A DNA stretch of 64,000 nucleotides from Spirosoma agri. GTDB lineage: Bacteria > Bacteroidota > Bacteroidia > Cytophagales > Spirosomataceae. The position numbers and the translations under genes are program-made. The notes under the pieces were generated by a model. It was not told where the DNA came from, did no database searches, and saw only the letters and a program-made list of their open reading frames with translations. The stretch is from contig NZ_JAAGNZ010000001.1 of NCBI RefSeq assembly GCF_010747415.1, positions 2,852,001 through 2,916,000 of the forward strand, given 5' to 3'. This document shows, piece by piece, positions 44,191-52,524 of this stretch (positions within the stretch are counted from its first letter, which is position 1; each line of letters starts with the position of its first letter).

Positions 44191-44787
44191 TCATTCTTCG
44201 TTGATCCGAGCAACCGCCTTCACAATCTCACTTTCGTTTAAATAACTGTCTGGTAGTTTCTTGCCCGACTGTTCGCGGAAGGCGTAGAACCATTTGTTGA
44301 GCTTCTGTAGGGAGTGAAATGTGTGCAGATCGCCGGCTTCATCAAGCACGTATATCTTCCCGCCTAGTTTCCCCCGCTCTTCGTCAACAACAAGTCGGCG
44401 ATCCAGTACCATCGTCAGTCCACCGGTTAATTGTCGATACAATCGGTTGCCCAGTCGAACAAATAGCGTCGAATCCGTCCGGCTGTTCACGAGTGTGTCA
44501 GCGCCAGCCAGTGTCAATTGCCTGATCATGGAAAGACCTATTCGCTTTCGGGGGGCCTGACTACTGGCTCTATACGTAAAAACTGATCGCCCATTGTACT
44601 GAAACCGCCCCGTCAATCGAGTCCCATCCCGAAGAAAAGCCGTTCCGTCATGGTATTGGTAATTGACAGCGGGCGTCTGATTGACAGGTATATACACTGG
44701 CATAGGCGTATAACCACGGTGTTGTTGCGCTAAAGAAACAGTAGTGCCGATAAATACGGAGAAGAGAACTAATACAGCCTTTTTCAT
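44191..44787 (-). CDS. Secreted hypothetical protein
   Basis: 198 residues from ATG at 44787 with a clear signal peptide (MKKAVLVLFSVFIGTTVSLA, cleavage before QQ). The mature part (AFLRDGTRLTGRFQYNGRSVFTYRASSQ, GADTLVNSRTDSTLFVRLGNRLYRQLTGGLTMVLDRRLVVDEE) looks beta-rich, with the final segment helical (FYAFREQSGKKLPDSYLNESEIVKAVARI). Periplasmic or surface protein of unknown function; no family recognised. Confidence 0.78.
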   Translation of the reverse strand: MKKAVLVLFSVFIGTTVSLAQQHRGYTPMPVYIPVNQTPAVNYQYHDGTAFLRDGTRLTGRFQYNGRSVFTYRASSQAPRKRIGLSMIRQLTLAGADTLVNSRTDSTLFVRLGNRLYRQLTGGLTMVLDRRLVVDEERGKLGGKIYVLDEAGDLHTFHSLQKLNKWFYAFREQSGKKLPDSYLNESEIVKAVARINEE

Positions 44788-44877
44788 ACCTGTATTACCA
44801 ATTAAGTAGATGATCAACTACAGGCTAAACTAATCATATTTTTCATAAAATAACTTGTATCATTTATAGTAAATAAG

Positions 44878-44942
44878 GCGGGCGGAAGCCCGCGAACGAG
44901 GAAAGATATTGTTAGTTGCTTCTACTTCGCGGGCTTCCGCCC
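44878..44942. repeat. REP-like hairpin pair in inverted orientation
   Basis: GCGGGCGGAAGCCCGC at 44878-44893 folds as a 6-bp stem with a GGAA loop, and 44926-44942 is an inverted second copy; the 17-bp sequence 44880-44896 is a perfect reverse complement of 44926-44942. The unit matches 16078-16093 apart from a covarying base pair. The arrangement, two palindromic units facing each other about 30 nt apart, resembles REP doublets. It lies in a gap of 260 bp between two minus-strand genes. Confidence 0.7.
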
Positions 44943-45047
44943 ACGCTACTTACAAAAAAAAGTTTGAGCAGAATATGCTCTGGTCATTGCCAGCTGCATA
45001 GTTTGCTCAAACGTCGAATCGGGTTTATTTGCCGAAACTAATGTCGG

Positions 45048-45230
45048 TTAGCCTTTTTTCCGGCGAACAGACGTTCTGGAAGCGACTTCTGCCTGAAACT
45101 TTATCTTCAGTTGCCGATCAAGTACCTTATCACGAGGAATATAAATACTCGTTTTACCATCCGAAAATTTGAGCATCCAATACACATTATCTGTAGTAGG
45201 CGGGATGGATGTATAAATGGGTTTGCTCAT
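45048..45230 (-). CDS. 60-residue hypothetical protein
   Basis: From ATG at 45230: MSKPIYTSIPPTTDNVYWML, then KFSDGKTSIYIPRDKVLDRQ and a strongly basic end RTSVRRKKG. Short soluble protein with beta-type core and a basic tail that could bind nucleic acid; inference only. The frame extends nine residues upstream, but MSKPIY is the more natural start. No family recognised. Confidence 0.6.
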   Translation of the reverse strand: MSKPIYTSIPPTTDNVYWMLKFSDGKTSIYIPRDKVLDRQLKIKFQAEVASRTSVRRKKG

Positions 45231-45261
45231 AAGCTGATTGATAAAATAGAACCGCAACCAG

Positions 45262-45283
45262 CCCTACGCCAGTTAGCGTAGGG
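45262..45283 (-). terminator. Small hairpin between the cold-shock-domain gene and the 60-residue gene
   Basis: Eight-base-pair perfect stem CCCTACGC with GCGTAGGG (45262-45269 with 45276-45283), loop CAGTTA; no strong U-run, so termination efficiency is uncertain. Confidence 0.45.
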
Positions 45284-45361
45284 AAATGAATGAACTGCCT
45301 GCCGATTAGGGAGTACTGACGGGTTCGTATGAACTCAGGACAAGTCGGTTGAACGACGGAC

Positions 45362-45808
45362 TTATGCGACCGTTTTCTTTACGTCAACGGCATTTGGCCC
45401 TTTGGGGGTCCGGGTGACAGAAAAACTGACCTTGTCTTGTTCGTTGATTGGTTCTGTCAGCGCATTTATGTGCACAAAAATGCTGTCTTGACTCTGAAGG
45501 TCTCTGATGAAACCGTAGCCTTTGGAGGCATTGAAGAAAGTCACTATGCCTTGGCGAGGAACCTCTGGCGAGGAGTCATTTTCCTGTTTGGAAACCCCAA
45601 TCTGGATGTCCTCTTCATTGATTTGCCGCTTTCTTCTGGGATCAGGAGGGGTAGATGTAATGTTGCCGTTTTCATCTACGTAAGCTAACATCTGATCGAG
45701 AGCCTGGCCCTTTTGGGCATTCGCTTTACGGTCTTCCCGCTTTTCCTGTTTATCTTTTTTCTTTTTTTGTCTTTGCTTTTCTTTTTCCTTTTTACTGAAC
45801 GTTTCCAT
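45362..45808 (-). CDS. Cold-shock-domain protein with lysine-rich N-terminal extension
   Basis: 148 residues. The C-terminal 65 form a cold-shock domain: RQGIVTFFNASKGYGFIRDL holds RNP-1 (KGYGFI), and SIFVHINAL holds RNP-2, both RNA-contacting. The N-terminal about 30 residues are almost wholly Lys/Glu/Gln/Arg (METFSKKEKEKQRQKKKKDK), likely a charged helix. This design, CSD plus a basic tail, suggests an RNA chaperone with extra affinity. The upstream 246 bp may be a folded 5' leader. Role in cold or growth transition inferred from the family. Confidence 0.88.
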   Translation of the reverse strand: METFSKKEKEKQRQKKKKDKQEKREDRKANAQKGQALDQMLAYVDENGNITSTPPDPRRKRQINEEDIQIGVSKQENDSSPEVPRQGIVTFFNASKGYGFIRDLQSQDSIFVHINALTEPINEQDKVSFSVTRTPKGPNAVDVKKTVA

Positions 45809-45820
45809 AGTTTATGTTTG

Positions 45821-45868
45821 TTCTCGCGGGCTTATCATGTGATAAACATGATGATGATAGGTCGAGAA
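45821..45868 (-). promoter_or_regulatory. Nested inverted repeat in the leader of the cold-shock-domain gene
   Basis: TTCTCG (45821-45826) pairs with CGAGAA (45863-45868), and inside it ATCATGT (45834-45840) with ACATGAT (45846-45852). In the transcript this would form a two-part hairpin ending about 12 nt before the ATG, a position suited to control of translation. Confidence 0.45.
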
Positions 45869-46054
45869 TGATGCCCTTTTGAGATCGAACGAGCTTAAGT
45901 GCAGGTATTGGTAAATAAGACCGTTTCTTATTGAACCATAACTAGCTTAAATAAGTTGTTCGCGGCACGATTTTGTCTAAACTTTCTTGGTGGCCTGTCT
46001 AAATCCTTTTGTTAGCGCCAATTTGGGGGTAAATTTTGGTGCCTGAATTGTCGA

Positions 46055-46930
46055 TTAGGGCGCTGCTGGCTCTGGTGCCGGGGACGAAAGTTTTTGTTTC
46101 AAATCGAACGTTTGGCCGGCAAAAACGATCAGGATCTGGTTGTCGTCGAATGCCCGTTTGATCGCCATAATCGCATCACTGAGGGCCGCCTGTGGGTTTG
46201 TGGTATTACTGATCCAGAACCAGAGGACAAACTGAATGTTGGCATCGGCGAACGTCCGGTAATGCAGATCGACCGGACGTTCGGCCAGCACGAACGGCAA
46301 CAGACTAACGGCCTCTTTAGCAACCTGCTGCGCCTTTGCCAAATCATCGATATACGAGACACCAGCTGCTACCTCGATCCGTCGCTGGCCAAGCCGGGAG
46401 TAGTTCTTGATGGGTTTTTGAAAGACATCTTTACTCGGGATCTCGACCGTCTGCCCCTGTCCGTTATCGATAACGATGGACCGAAGCTTGATGTCCAGCA
46501 CCTTGCCCGTATACCCATTTGTGTCAACGATGTCACCGACCTGAACTGGACGGGCAATCGCGATCATGGCCCCCGAAATGAAATTGGCCGTCAGGTCCTG
46601 AAACGCAAAACCGACAGCTAGGGCAATGACCCCGGCCCCCGCAAGCAATGACGTTACGGTCTTGTCGAGTCCCAGTACGCCCAGCGCTACAAACAACCCA
46701 ACGGCCAGAATCAGCACGCGGCTCAGGGCACCGGTCAGGTTGATGAGCGAAACATTACTACTAACCCGGTCAAGACCACTTACCACCCATTTGCTCAGCC
46801 AGCGCGACAGGAACGTGAAAATGACCAGCAGCAAGATGGCAGCGGCCAGCTTGGGCGTATACCGAATGGCGGCACGAATCCAGGTTGATAGTTCGGCGTA
46901 AATGAGGCCAGTGGCCTGAGAAAAATCCAT
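46055..46930 (-). CDS. Small-conductance mechanosensitive channel (MscS family)
   Basis: Inner-membrane channel that opens on membrane tension. Three hydrophobic segments (LAAAILLLVIFTFLSRWLS, ALSRVLILAVGLFVALGVLG, and the pore helix TSLLAGAGVIALAVGFAFQDLTANFISGAMI, glycine/alanine packed) are followed by a beta domain (VQVGDIVDTNGYTGKVLDIKLRS, VEIPSKDVFQKPIKNYSR). 291 residues from ATG at 46930; an in-frame start at 46987 would add an unlikely basic N-terminus, so 46930 is preferred. Confidence 0.93.
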   Translation of the reverse strand: MDFSQATGLIYAELSTWIRAAIRYTPKLAAAILLLVIFTFLSRWLSKWVVSGLDRVSSNVSLINLTGALSRVLILAVGLFVALGVLGLDKTVTSLLAGAGVIALAVGFAFQDLTANFISGAMIAIARPVQVGDIVDTNGYTGKVLDIKLRSIVIDNGQGQTVEIPSKDVFQKPIKNYSRLGQRRIEVAAGVSYIDDLAKAQQVAKEAVSLLPFVLAERPVDLHYRTFADANIQFVLWFWISNTTNPQAALSDAIMAIKRAFDDNQILIVFAGQTFDLKQKLSSPAPEPAAP

Positions 46931-47002
46931 TGTATGCAGATTAACACTGGGAAGAGAACGTCGGAGATTCGGATTGTGTTTCGTCATTACAGCCGTTCAG
47001 CG

Positions 47003-47010
47003 TACCTTTG
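47003..47010 (+). promoter_or_regulatory. -7 box (TACCTTTG) of the cysteine desulfurase gene
   Basis: Perfect TAnnTTTG, 34 nt before the ATG at 47045. It overlaps the upstream region of the divergent MscS gene. Confidence 0.55.
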
Positions 47011-47044
47011 TCCGATTGAAAGCTGCCAGAATAACGCATAACCA

Positions 47045-48223
47045 ATGACACCACCCGCTGCTGTATACCTCGATAATGCCGCCACCACCCGGCTTGCTCC
47101 TGAAGTTTTAGAGGCCATGCTGCCGCTCATGACGGAGCAGTTTGGCAATCCGTCGTCCATCCACAGCCACGGTCGGATGGTACGTACGGCGATAGAAAAG
47201 GCACGCAAAACGGTTGCCGGTTTGCTGAATACGTCGCCTGCCGAAATCTTCTTTACGTCGGGTGGCACCGAAGCAGACAACACGGCCATTCGAAGCAGTA
47301 TCGAAACGTACGGGTTGACGCACACGATCACATCGCCACTGGAACACCATGCCGTATTGCACACGCTGGAGCATCTGGCCAAGCGAGGGTCGATTCGACT
47401 GAGTATGGTAAACATCGACAGCAAAGGACACATCGATCTGGCGCATCTGGAAACGCTCCTGCAAACGAATAAAAATACGGGTTCTGGCCGTTCGCTGGTG
47501 TCCTTGATGCACGGTAACAACGAGATCGGCAATCTGTTGAATCTGAGTCAGGCGGGTGCAATTTGTCGGGAATACGACGCTATTTTTCACTCGGATACGG
47601 TTCAGACGATGGGCCATTTTCGGCACGATCTGCAACAACTGCCGGTTGACTTCATTGTTGGCTCGGCGCATAAATTTCACGGGCCCAAGGGCGTCGGTTT
47701 TCTGTACGTCAACGCCGAACGCGCAAAAATTAATCCGTTCGTTCATGGTGGGGCGCAGGAACGTAATATGCGGGGTGGCACCGAAAATGTATACGGCATT
47801 GTTGGGCTGGCCAAAGCACTGGAAATCGCCTATCGGGACATGGAGGAGCACCGGCAACATATCACGTCCCTAAAACAGCGAATGATCGATCGGTTGCGCG
47901 CCAGTATGCCGGATGTGCAGTTCAATGGCGATTCGGCTAATGTCGAGGGAAGTTTATACACCGTTCTGAACGTGAGCTTGCCCGCGTCCGACATGAGCGA
48001 TATGCTGCTGTTCAGTCTGGACATTGCCCGGATCTCGGCTTCGGGAGGTTCGGCCTGCTCCAGTGGTTCGAATGTCGGTTCGCATGTACTAGCGGCATTG
48101 CCGGGACTGGACGCAGACCGGGGCTACGTTCGTTTCTCGTTCGGTAAATACAACACCACGGATGAAATCGACTATGCCGTCGATACGCTGATTGGACTCT
48201 ATCAAAAAGAATTGACGAATTAG
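47045..48223 (+). CDS. Cysteine desulfurase, IscS/NifS type
   Basis: PLP enzyme that removes sulfur from cysteine as a persulfide for Fe-S clusters and thio-modification. The PLP lysine lies in SAHKFHGPKG (Lys210), the persulfide cysteine in GGSACSSGS (Cys338), and LDNAATTRLAPEVLEAM begins the fold. The loop bearing the active cysteine is of the long, IscS-like type. 392 residues. It stands alone rather than in an isc or suf operon, so its main sulfur acceptor is uncertain. Confidence 0.95.
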   Translation: MTPPAAVYLDNAATTRLAPEVLEAMLPLMTEQFGNPSSIHSHGRMVRTAIEKARKTVAGLLNTSPAEIFFTSGGTEADNTAIRSSIETYGLTHTITSPLEHHAVLHTLEHLAKRGSIRLSMVNIDSKGHIDLAHLETLLQTNKNTGSGRSLVSLMHGNNEIGNLLNLSQAGAICREYDAIFHSDTVQTMGHFRHDLQQLPVDFIVGSAHKFHGPKGVGFLYVNAERAKINPFVHGGAQERNMRGGTENVYGIVGLAKALEIAYRDMEEHRQHITSLKQRMIDRLRASMPDVQFNGDSANVEGSLYTVLNVSLPASDMSDMLLFSLDIARISASGGSACSSGSNVGSHVLAALPGLDADRGYVRFSFGKYNTTDEIDYAVDTLIGLYQKELTN

Positions 48224-48235
48224 CGTTTCCGAATT

Positions 48236-48293
48236 GTCAACCAAAAAAACAGGCAGGTATCTCGATGGATGCCTGCCTGTTTTTTTGGTTGAC
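48236..48293. terminator. 22-bp perfect terminator stem between convergent genes
   Basis: 48236-48257 and 48272-48293 are perfect reverse complements: CAACCAAAAAAACAGGCAGG with its mirror around an inner TATC/GATG pairing, so the total stem is 26 bp with a six-base loop. A- and T-runs lie inside the stem. Serves the desulfurase (+) and the FMN reductase (-). Confidence 0.9.
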
Positions 48294-48309
48294 GGTAATG
48301 TGATTACGA

Positions 48310-48909
48310 TCAGACTTTTTCTACGGGTTCGGTAACGATCCAGCGCTGCGCTACAGTAAGCGTATACTGCAAAAAGGCTTTGGCTGTCCGCTCGTAAACT
48401 TCGTTACCAACGAAATGACCCTGTTCGTCCAGATTCTTATCGGTTTCGTGCGACTCGTATAACTTGGGCGACACAATCGAATAACTGTTCGTAAAACTAA
48501 TCGTCTTGTTGACAACCGTGGTCATATCCAGCGCTGGCTGGCGACCACCCCGACCGTTCGAGATGCCGACCATCGCAAATACCTTGTTGTCGAACAGGTG
48601 CTTGAACGAAGGAACGCCCATCTGGTGGATTGTATTGGTAGCCTGAGGGGGCGCGGTCCAGTTGTATTCGGGCATGGCAAACAGAACCAGATCGGCTGGT
48701 TCCCAGGCATTAATCAACTCCTCCTCAAAAGGCGTGAGCGTTTCTCTCTTGACAGAGCCTTGACCCACGTATGGAATATCGTAGTTTTCAAAATTAACCA
48801 GTGAAACCTCGTGTTGCCCATCGTCAGCCAGCAGGTGCCGGATGTAGTTGACGAAGCGCAGAGAATTGCTGTTTTTGCGCGACGAGGTAGAAATTAAGGC
48901 GATTTTCAT
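48310..48909 (-). CDS. NADPH-dependent FMN reductase-like flavoprotein
   Basis: 199-residue flavodoxin-fold protein. The N-terminal STSSRKNSNSLRF is the phosphate-binding loop, FAMPEYNWTAPPQATNTIHQMG is the flavin-contact region, and AMVGISNGRGGRQPALDM is typical of the YwqN/Azor-type NADPH-dependent reductases. Likely cytoplasmic; electron acceptor unknown. It converges with the desulfurase. Confidence 0.88.
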   Translation of the reverse strand: MKIALISTSSRKNSNSLRFVNYIRHLLADDGQHEVSLVNFENYDIPYVGQGSVKRETLTPFEEELINAWEPADLVLFAMPEYNWTAPPQATNTIHQMGVPSFKHLFDNKVFAMVGISNGRGGRQPALDMTTVVNKTISFTNSYSIVSPKLYESHETDKNLDEQGHFVGNEVYERTAKAFLQYTLTVAQRWIVTEPVEKV

Positions 48910-49048
48910 TGCTTAAGTAGGTTCTTATGCAGGATGAACCACCGTGTTAAGCGTTTAGTTTCTAAATAAATTCAGATGGTTTACTTGCAACGTATGTGCC
49001 TGATTATGGGTCTGTTGATTATCTTGCTTTCTGTAACGAACGAATGCT

Positions 49049-49375
49049 ATGAAGCTAATTCTACCCGTTTTACTGTTCAGTGCCGCTCACGCAAGCGCTC
49101 AGCTACCGGTATCAACAGCCCGGCCCGATTCGATACCGGGTATACCGTTTTCCGGCACCATGCCCATTGCTCGGCCGGGTAATTCGTTCTACCGGGACCA
49201 TCGCGATCCGAACAATGTCGTACGGGCTACGCTGGATAATATGCCGGTGAAAGTCCCGGATTCGTCCGAACATTTTTTCATGCAACAAGTCTATCCGCCA
49301 TCCTGGCAACGTATAGAGCCAAACCGGCAACGTCCCGGTTTACCGCCAATCGTGCCAGGCAAACCGGAAAAATAG
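49049..49375 (+). CDS. Small secreted hypothetical protein
   Basis: 108 residues with a signal peptide (MKLILPVLLFSAAHASA, cleavage before QLP) and a proline-rich mature part (RPDSIPGIPFSGTMPIARPGNSFYRDHRDPNNVVRATL). Likely exported and weakly structured; no family recognised. Four bases separate its stop from the convergent cystathionine-type gene. Confidence 0.72.
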   Translation: MKLILPVLLFSAAHASAQLPVSTARPDSIPGIPFSGTMPIARPGNSFYRDHRDPNNVVRATLDNMPVKVPDSSEHFFMQQVYPPSWQRIEPNRQRPGLPPIVPGKPEK

Positions 49376-49379
49376 CGGG

Positions 49380-50504
49380 TTAGTCGGCCAGAGCCTGGGC
49401 CAGATCAGCGATTAGATCATCGGCATGTTCCAGGCCAATCGACAGGCGCAACAGGTTTTGGGGTGTTGCGGAGGTTGGCCCTTCGACGCTGGCCCGGTGT
49501 TCGATCAGGCTTTCGACTCCGCCCAGACTCGTTGCCCGTGTGAACAGTTTCAGCTTTCCGAGAAACCGGATGGCTTCTGCGGCTCCCCCGTTTATCTGCA
49601 CCGACAGCATAGCGCCGGGGGCATTCATTTGCTGTTGAATTAATGCGCGATCGGGATGATTGAGCAAACCTGGATAGTGTACCTTTTCGACCCCATAATG
49701 ACCGTTCAGAAATTCGGCAACAGCCTGGGCGGTAACCGTCTGCGCCCGTATCCGTACGCCCAGCGTCTTAATCCCTCGGCTGACGAGCCAGCAGTCGAAG
49801 GGAGAGGGCACGGCTCCGGATAGCCCCTGCAAGAGCCGGATTCGTTGCGCAAATTCGGTATCGCGCTTAAAAATCAACGCACCCCCCAATACGTCGCTGT
49901 GGCCGCTGAGGTATTTGGTCGTTGAGTGCATCACCACATCGCAGTTGAAGTCGAACGGGCGCTGGAGTACAGGGGTAGCCCATGTGTTGTCACAAACGCA
50001 GATGGCCCCGGCCTCATGAGCCAGGCGACTCACTGTTAGCAAATCGGTAATCGACAGCATCGGGTTCGACGGTGTTTCGCACCACACAACGCGCGTATTC
50101 CCGTGGATAGCCTGCTGGACAGCATCCAGATTGCGCATGTCCACCCGCGTATACGTTAGTCCCCACGGATGAAACACCTGTTCGAGCAGCGCGGGCGTGC
50201 CGTAGTAGGCATCGGCTGAGAGAACGACATGATCACCGGGACTCAGTGCCTGAAATAGGGTCATTGCGGCCGCCTGACCGGATGAGAAGGCCATGCCGAC
50301 CGCTCCGCCTTCGAGTGCCGCCAGGGCTTTCTCCAGGGCTTCCCGCGTTGGGTTATTAGGCCGGGTATAGGTGTAGCCAGCGGGTAACTCGTTGGTTTCA
50401 TTACGGGCAAACGTAGTAGACAGGTATATAGGTGGAACAACGGCCCCGGTAGTCGGATCGGGCTGATGGGTAGCGCGGAGGGCGAGGGTATCGAAATGCA
50501 TCAT
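49380..50504 (-). CDS. Trans-sulfuration PLP enzyme (cystathionine gamma-synthase/lyase family)
   Basis: 374 residues from ATG at 50504. PLP-binding lysine in HSTTKYLSGHSDVLGG, with the phosphate-contact YTYTRPNNPTREALEKALAALEGG and CETPSNPMLSITDL. This fold includes cystathionine gamma-synthase, gamma-lyase, O-acetylhomoserine sulfhydrylase and methionine gamma-lyase; motif reading alone does not separate them. Together with the cysteine desulfurase it places sulfur amino-acid enzymes within 3.5 kb, without being an operon. Confidence 0.92.
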   Translation of the reverse strand: MMHFDTLALRATHQPDPTTGAVVPPIYLSTTFARNETNELPAGYTYTRPNNPTREALEKALAALEGGAVGMAFSSGQAAAMTLFQALSPGDHVVLSADAYYGTPALLEQVFHPWGLTYTRVDMRNLDAVQQAIHGNTRVVWCETPSNPMLSITDLLTVSRLAHEAGAICVCDNTWATPVLQRPFDFNCDVVMHSTTKYLSGHSDVLGGALIFKRDTEFAQRIRLLQGLSGAVPSPFDCWLVSRGIKTLGVRIRAQTVTAQAVAEFLNGHYGVEKVHYPGLLNHPDRALIQQQMNAPGAMLSVQINGGAAEAIRFLGKLKLFTRATSLGGVESLIEHRASVEGPTSATPQNLLRLSIGLEHADDLIADLAQALAD

Positions 50505-50853
50505 AGTCGTCTGAGAGATGGGTTGGCAGATTCTCTTCCTGTCAAAAAAACGCGAAAGACAGCGCGCACCTGATGAACCATTAATCGGTCGCAATCATTC
50601 CGATATGCCGGATTGACGCTGTTACCACCGCAGTCGAACGGGTATTCGCTGGGCTGAAATGGATGACGGCGGATAAGTAATCTCGGCTCCAGTTTTATAC
50701 ACGCAGTAAACAAAAAGAGAATAATAGTAGAATAAAAGTTGTCTGTAATTTGGTTATTTACCTGGTAATGAAGATTTTTATAGTGTAAACGGTAGCGGGC
50801 TCCGAATGTTGGCACGTTATACGTAGCTGCCGTAACTAACCCATGTTGACCGA
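50505..50853. other. Divergent intergenic region
   Basis: 349 bp between the divergent trans-sulfuration gene and the DUF1800 gene. I see no gene-like ORF and no strong repeat; boxes resembling TAnnTTTG are imperfect, so promoters are not assigned. Confidence 0.5.
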
Positions 50854-52497
50854 ATGCCCTATCTGGACACGTACGCACCAGCGTTAACAACTGCTCAGGC
50901 TGCCCATCTGCTCCGACGGGCCACCTTTGGCCCTACGCAGGCTGAAATCACTAGTTTTACCGGATTGACGGCCACCCAGGCAGTACAACAGCTGATCAAT
51001 AATGCTAATTATGCTCCGCCACCGCCGGTCGATATAGATGCCACCGAACCGACGGCCGGACAAACCTACCTGGATAAGCCATTCAACGGGGATCGCAATT
51101 TCGACTTTGGGCATTACCTGCGCTACTGGTGGCTGGGGTTGATGACGTCGCAGACGGCCCCGCCGAGTCTGCTCGATAAACTCACGCTTTTCTGGCAAAA
51201 TCATTTCGTGGCAACCCGCGAAGTGGTTGATGATTACCGCTTTGTCAATCAGTACCTGCTGCTGTTGCGCAATAACGCGCTGGGCAATTTCCGCACGCTG
51301 GTGACGAAGATCAGCAAGGAGCCCGCCATGTTGCGCTATCTCAATGGCGACGAGAACGAAGTGGGGAAGCCGAATGAAAACTATGCCCGCGAACTTCAGG
51401 AATTGTTTACGGTGGGAGCCGTTGACTTCGCAGGAAATAAAAATTACACCGAAGACGACGTAAAAGCAGCCGCCCGAGTGCTAACCGGCTGGAAATATAC
51501 AAACTACTGGGTGCGAGGGTCAACGAGCTTTGCGACAAAGTTTGTCAACAGCAAGCACGATTCGACCAACAAGACGTTTTCGGCCCGGTACAATTCGACC
51601 GTGATTACGGGCCGGGCGACAGATCCATCGGCAACGGTGACGGCGGGTGATGCCGAGCTGGACGATCTGGTGACGATGCTCCTGAACCACCCACAAACCC
51701 CCCGGTTTATTTGCCGGAAGCTGTATCGCTGGTATGTTAATCCCAACATTACGCAAACGATTGAAGATAACGTCATTATCCCGCTGGCGCAATTCTTTTC
51801 GAGTGCCGGCAATAACTACGCCATCCAGCCGGTCATCGTTAAACTACTGACGAGCCAGATCTTCTTCGACGACGCCAACAAAGGCGCTATCGTCAAATCA
51901 CCGGCTGATATGGCTGTTGGGGCCATGCGGTTTTTCAATCAGCCCGTGCCCGACATGACTACCGATTATGCAGCCTTCAATAAGTACTTTAGCTTCATGT
52001 ACTGGCGGATGCGCGATCTACAGATGGCCCTCATCGATCAGCCGTCTGTGTTTGGGTACGAAGCGTATTACCAGACAGGCTATTCGAAAATCTGGATGAA
52101 TACCACTACCATTGCCCTGCGAAGTGACTATACCGATGCGTATATCTGGCGGTGGCTTGAAGTGAAACCTGGGTACAAAATGGGCATCGACCTCTTGGCC
52201 TGGGCCACTTCGTTACAGCCTAATTTCGCCGATACCGCCGGAACACCCGCTATCTCCTGTGCAGATGTGCAGGCCGGGTTCTCGAAAAACCTGTTCGCTA
52301 TTGAGCTGTTGCAATCCCAGAAAGATTTCCTGATCGATACGATCATGATGCAGGGCATTCCGCGCACGTCGTGGACATTCGAATGGAACGCGTATCGAAA
52401 TGCGCCGACCGATACGAACAAAAAAAACGCGGTGACGTGGCGTTTGCAGAACCTGATGAAATACATGCTTCGCATGGCTGAATACCATATTTTTTAA
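50854..52497 (+). CDS. DUF1800 family protein
   Basis: 547 residues matching DUF1800, widespread in Bacteroidota and Planctomycetota and almost always followed by DUF1501. Seen: HLLRRATFGPTQAEITSFTGL at the start, TLFWQNHFVATREVVDDYRFVNQYLLLLRNNALGNFRTLV, GKPNENYARELQELFTVGAVDFAGNKNYTEDDVKAAARVLTGW and FICRKLYRWYVNPN. No signal peptide is evident. Biochemical role unknown; probably acts with the DUF1501 partner 28 bp downstream. Confidence 0.92.
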   Translation: MPYLDTYAPALTTAQAAHLLRRATFGPTQAEITSFTGLTATQAVQQLINNANYAPPPPVDIDATEPTAGQTYLDKPFNGDRNFDFGHYLRYWWLGLMTSQTAPPSLLDKLTLFWQNHFVATREVVDDYRFVNQYLLLLRNNALGNFRTLVTKISKEPAMLRYLNGDENEVGKPNENYARELQELFTVGAVDFAGNKNYTEDDVKAAARVLTGWKYTNYWVRGSTSFATKFVNSKHDSTNKTFSARYNSTVITGRATDPSATVTAGDAELDDLVTMLLNHPQTPRFICRKLYRWYVNPNITQTIEDNVIIPLAQFFSSAGNNYAIQPVIVKLLTSQIFFDDANKGAIVKSPADMAVGAMRFFNQPVPDMTTDYAAFNKYFSFMYWRMRDLQMALIDQPSVFGYEAYYQTGYSKIWMNTTTIALRSDYTDAYIWRWLEVKPGYKMGIDLLAWATSLQPNFADTAGTPAISCADVQAGFSKNLFAIELLQSQKDFLIDTIMMQGIPRTSWTFEWNAYRNAPTDTNKKNAVTWRLQNLMKYMLRMAEYHIF

Positions 52498-52524
52498 CGG
52501 CTACGGTATAACGCACGCTATTCT

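Noticed and set aside
48976-49182. 68-residue plus-strand ORF beginning MVYLQRMCLIMGLLIILL
   Set aside because: Its hydrophobic start is attractive, but it overlaps the better supported signal-peptide gene at 49049 in another frame, and its second half loses all character.
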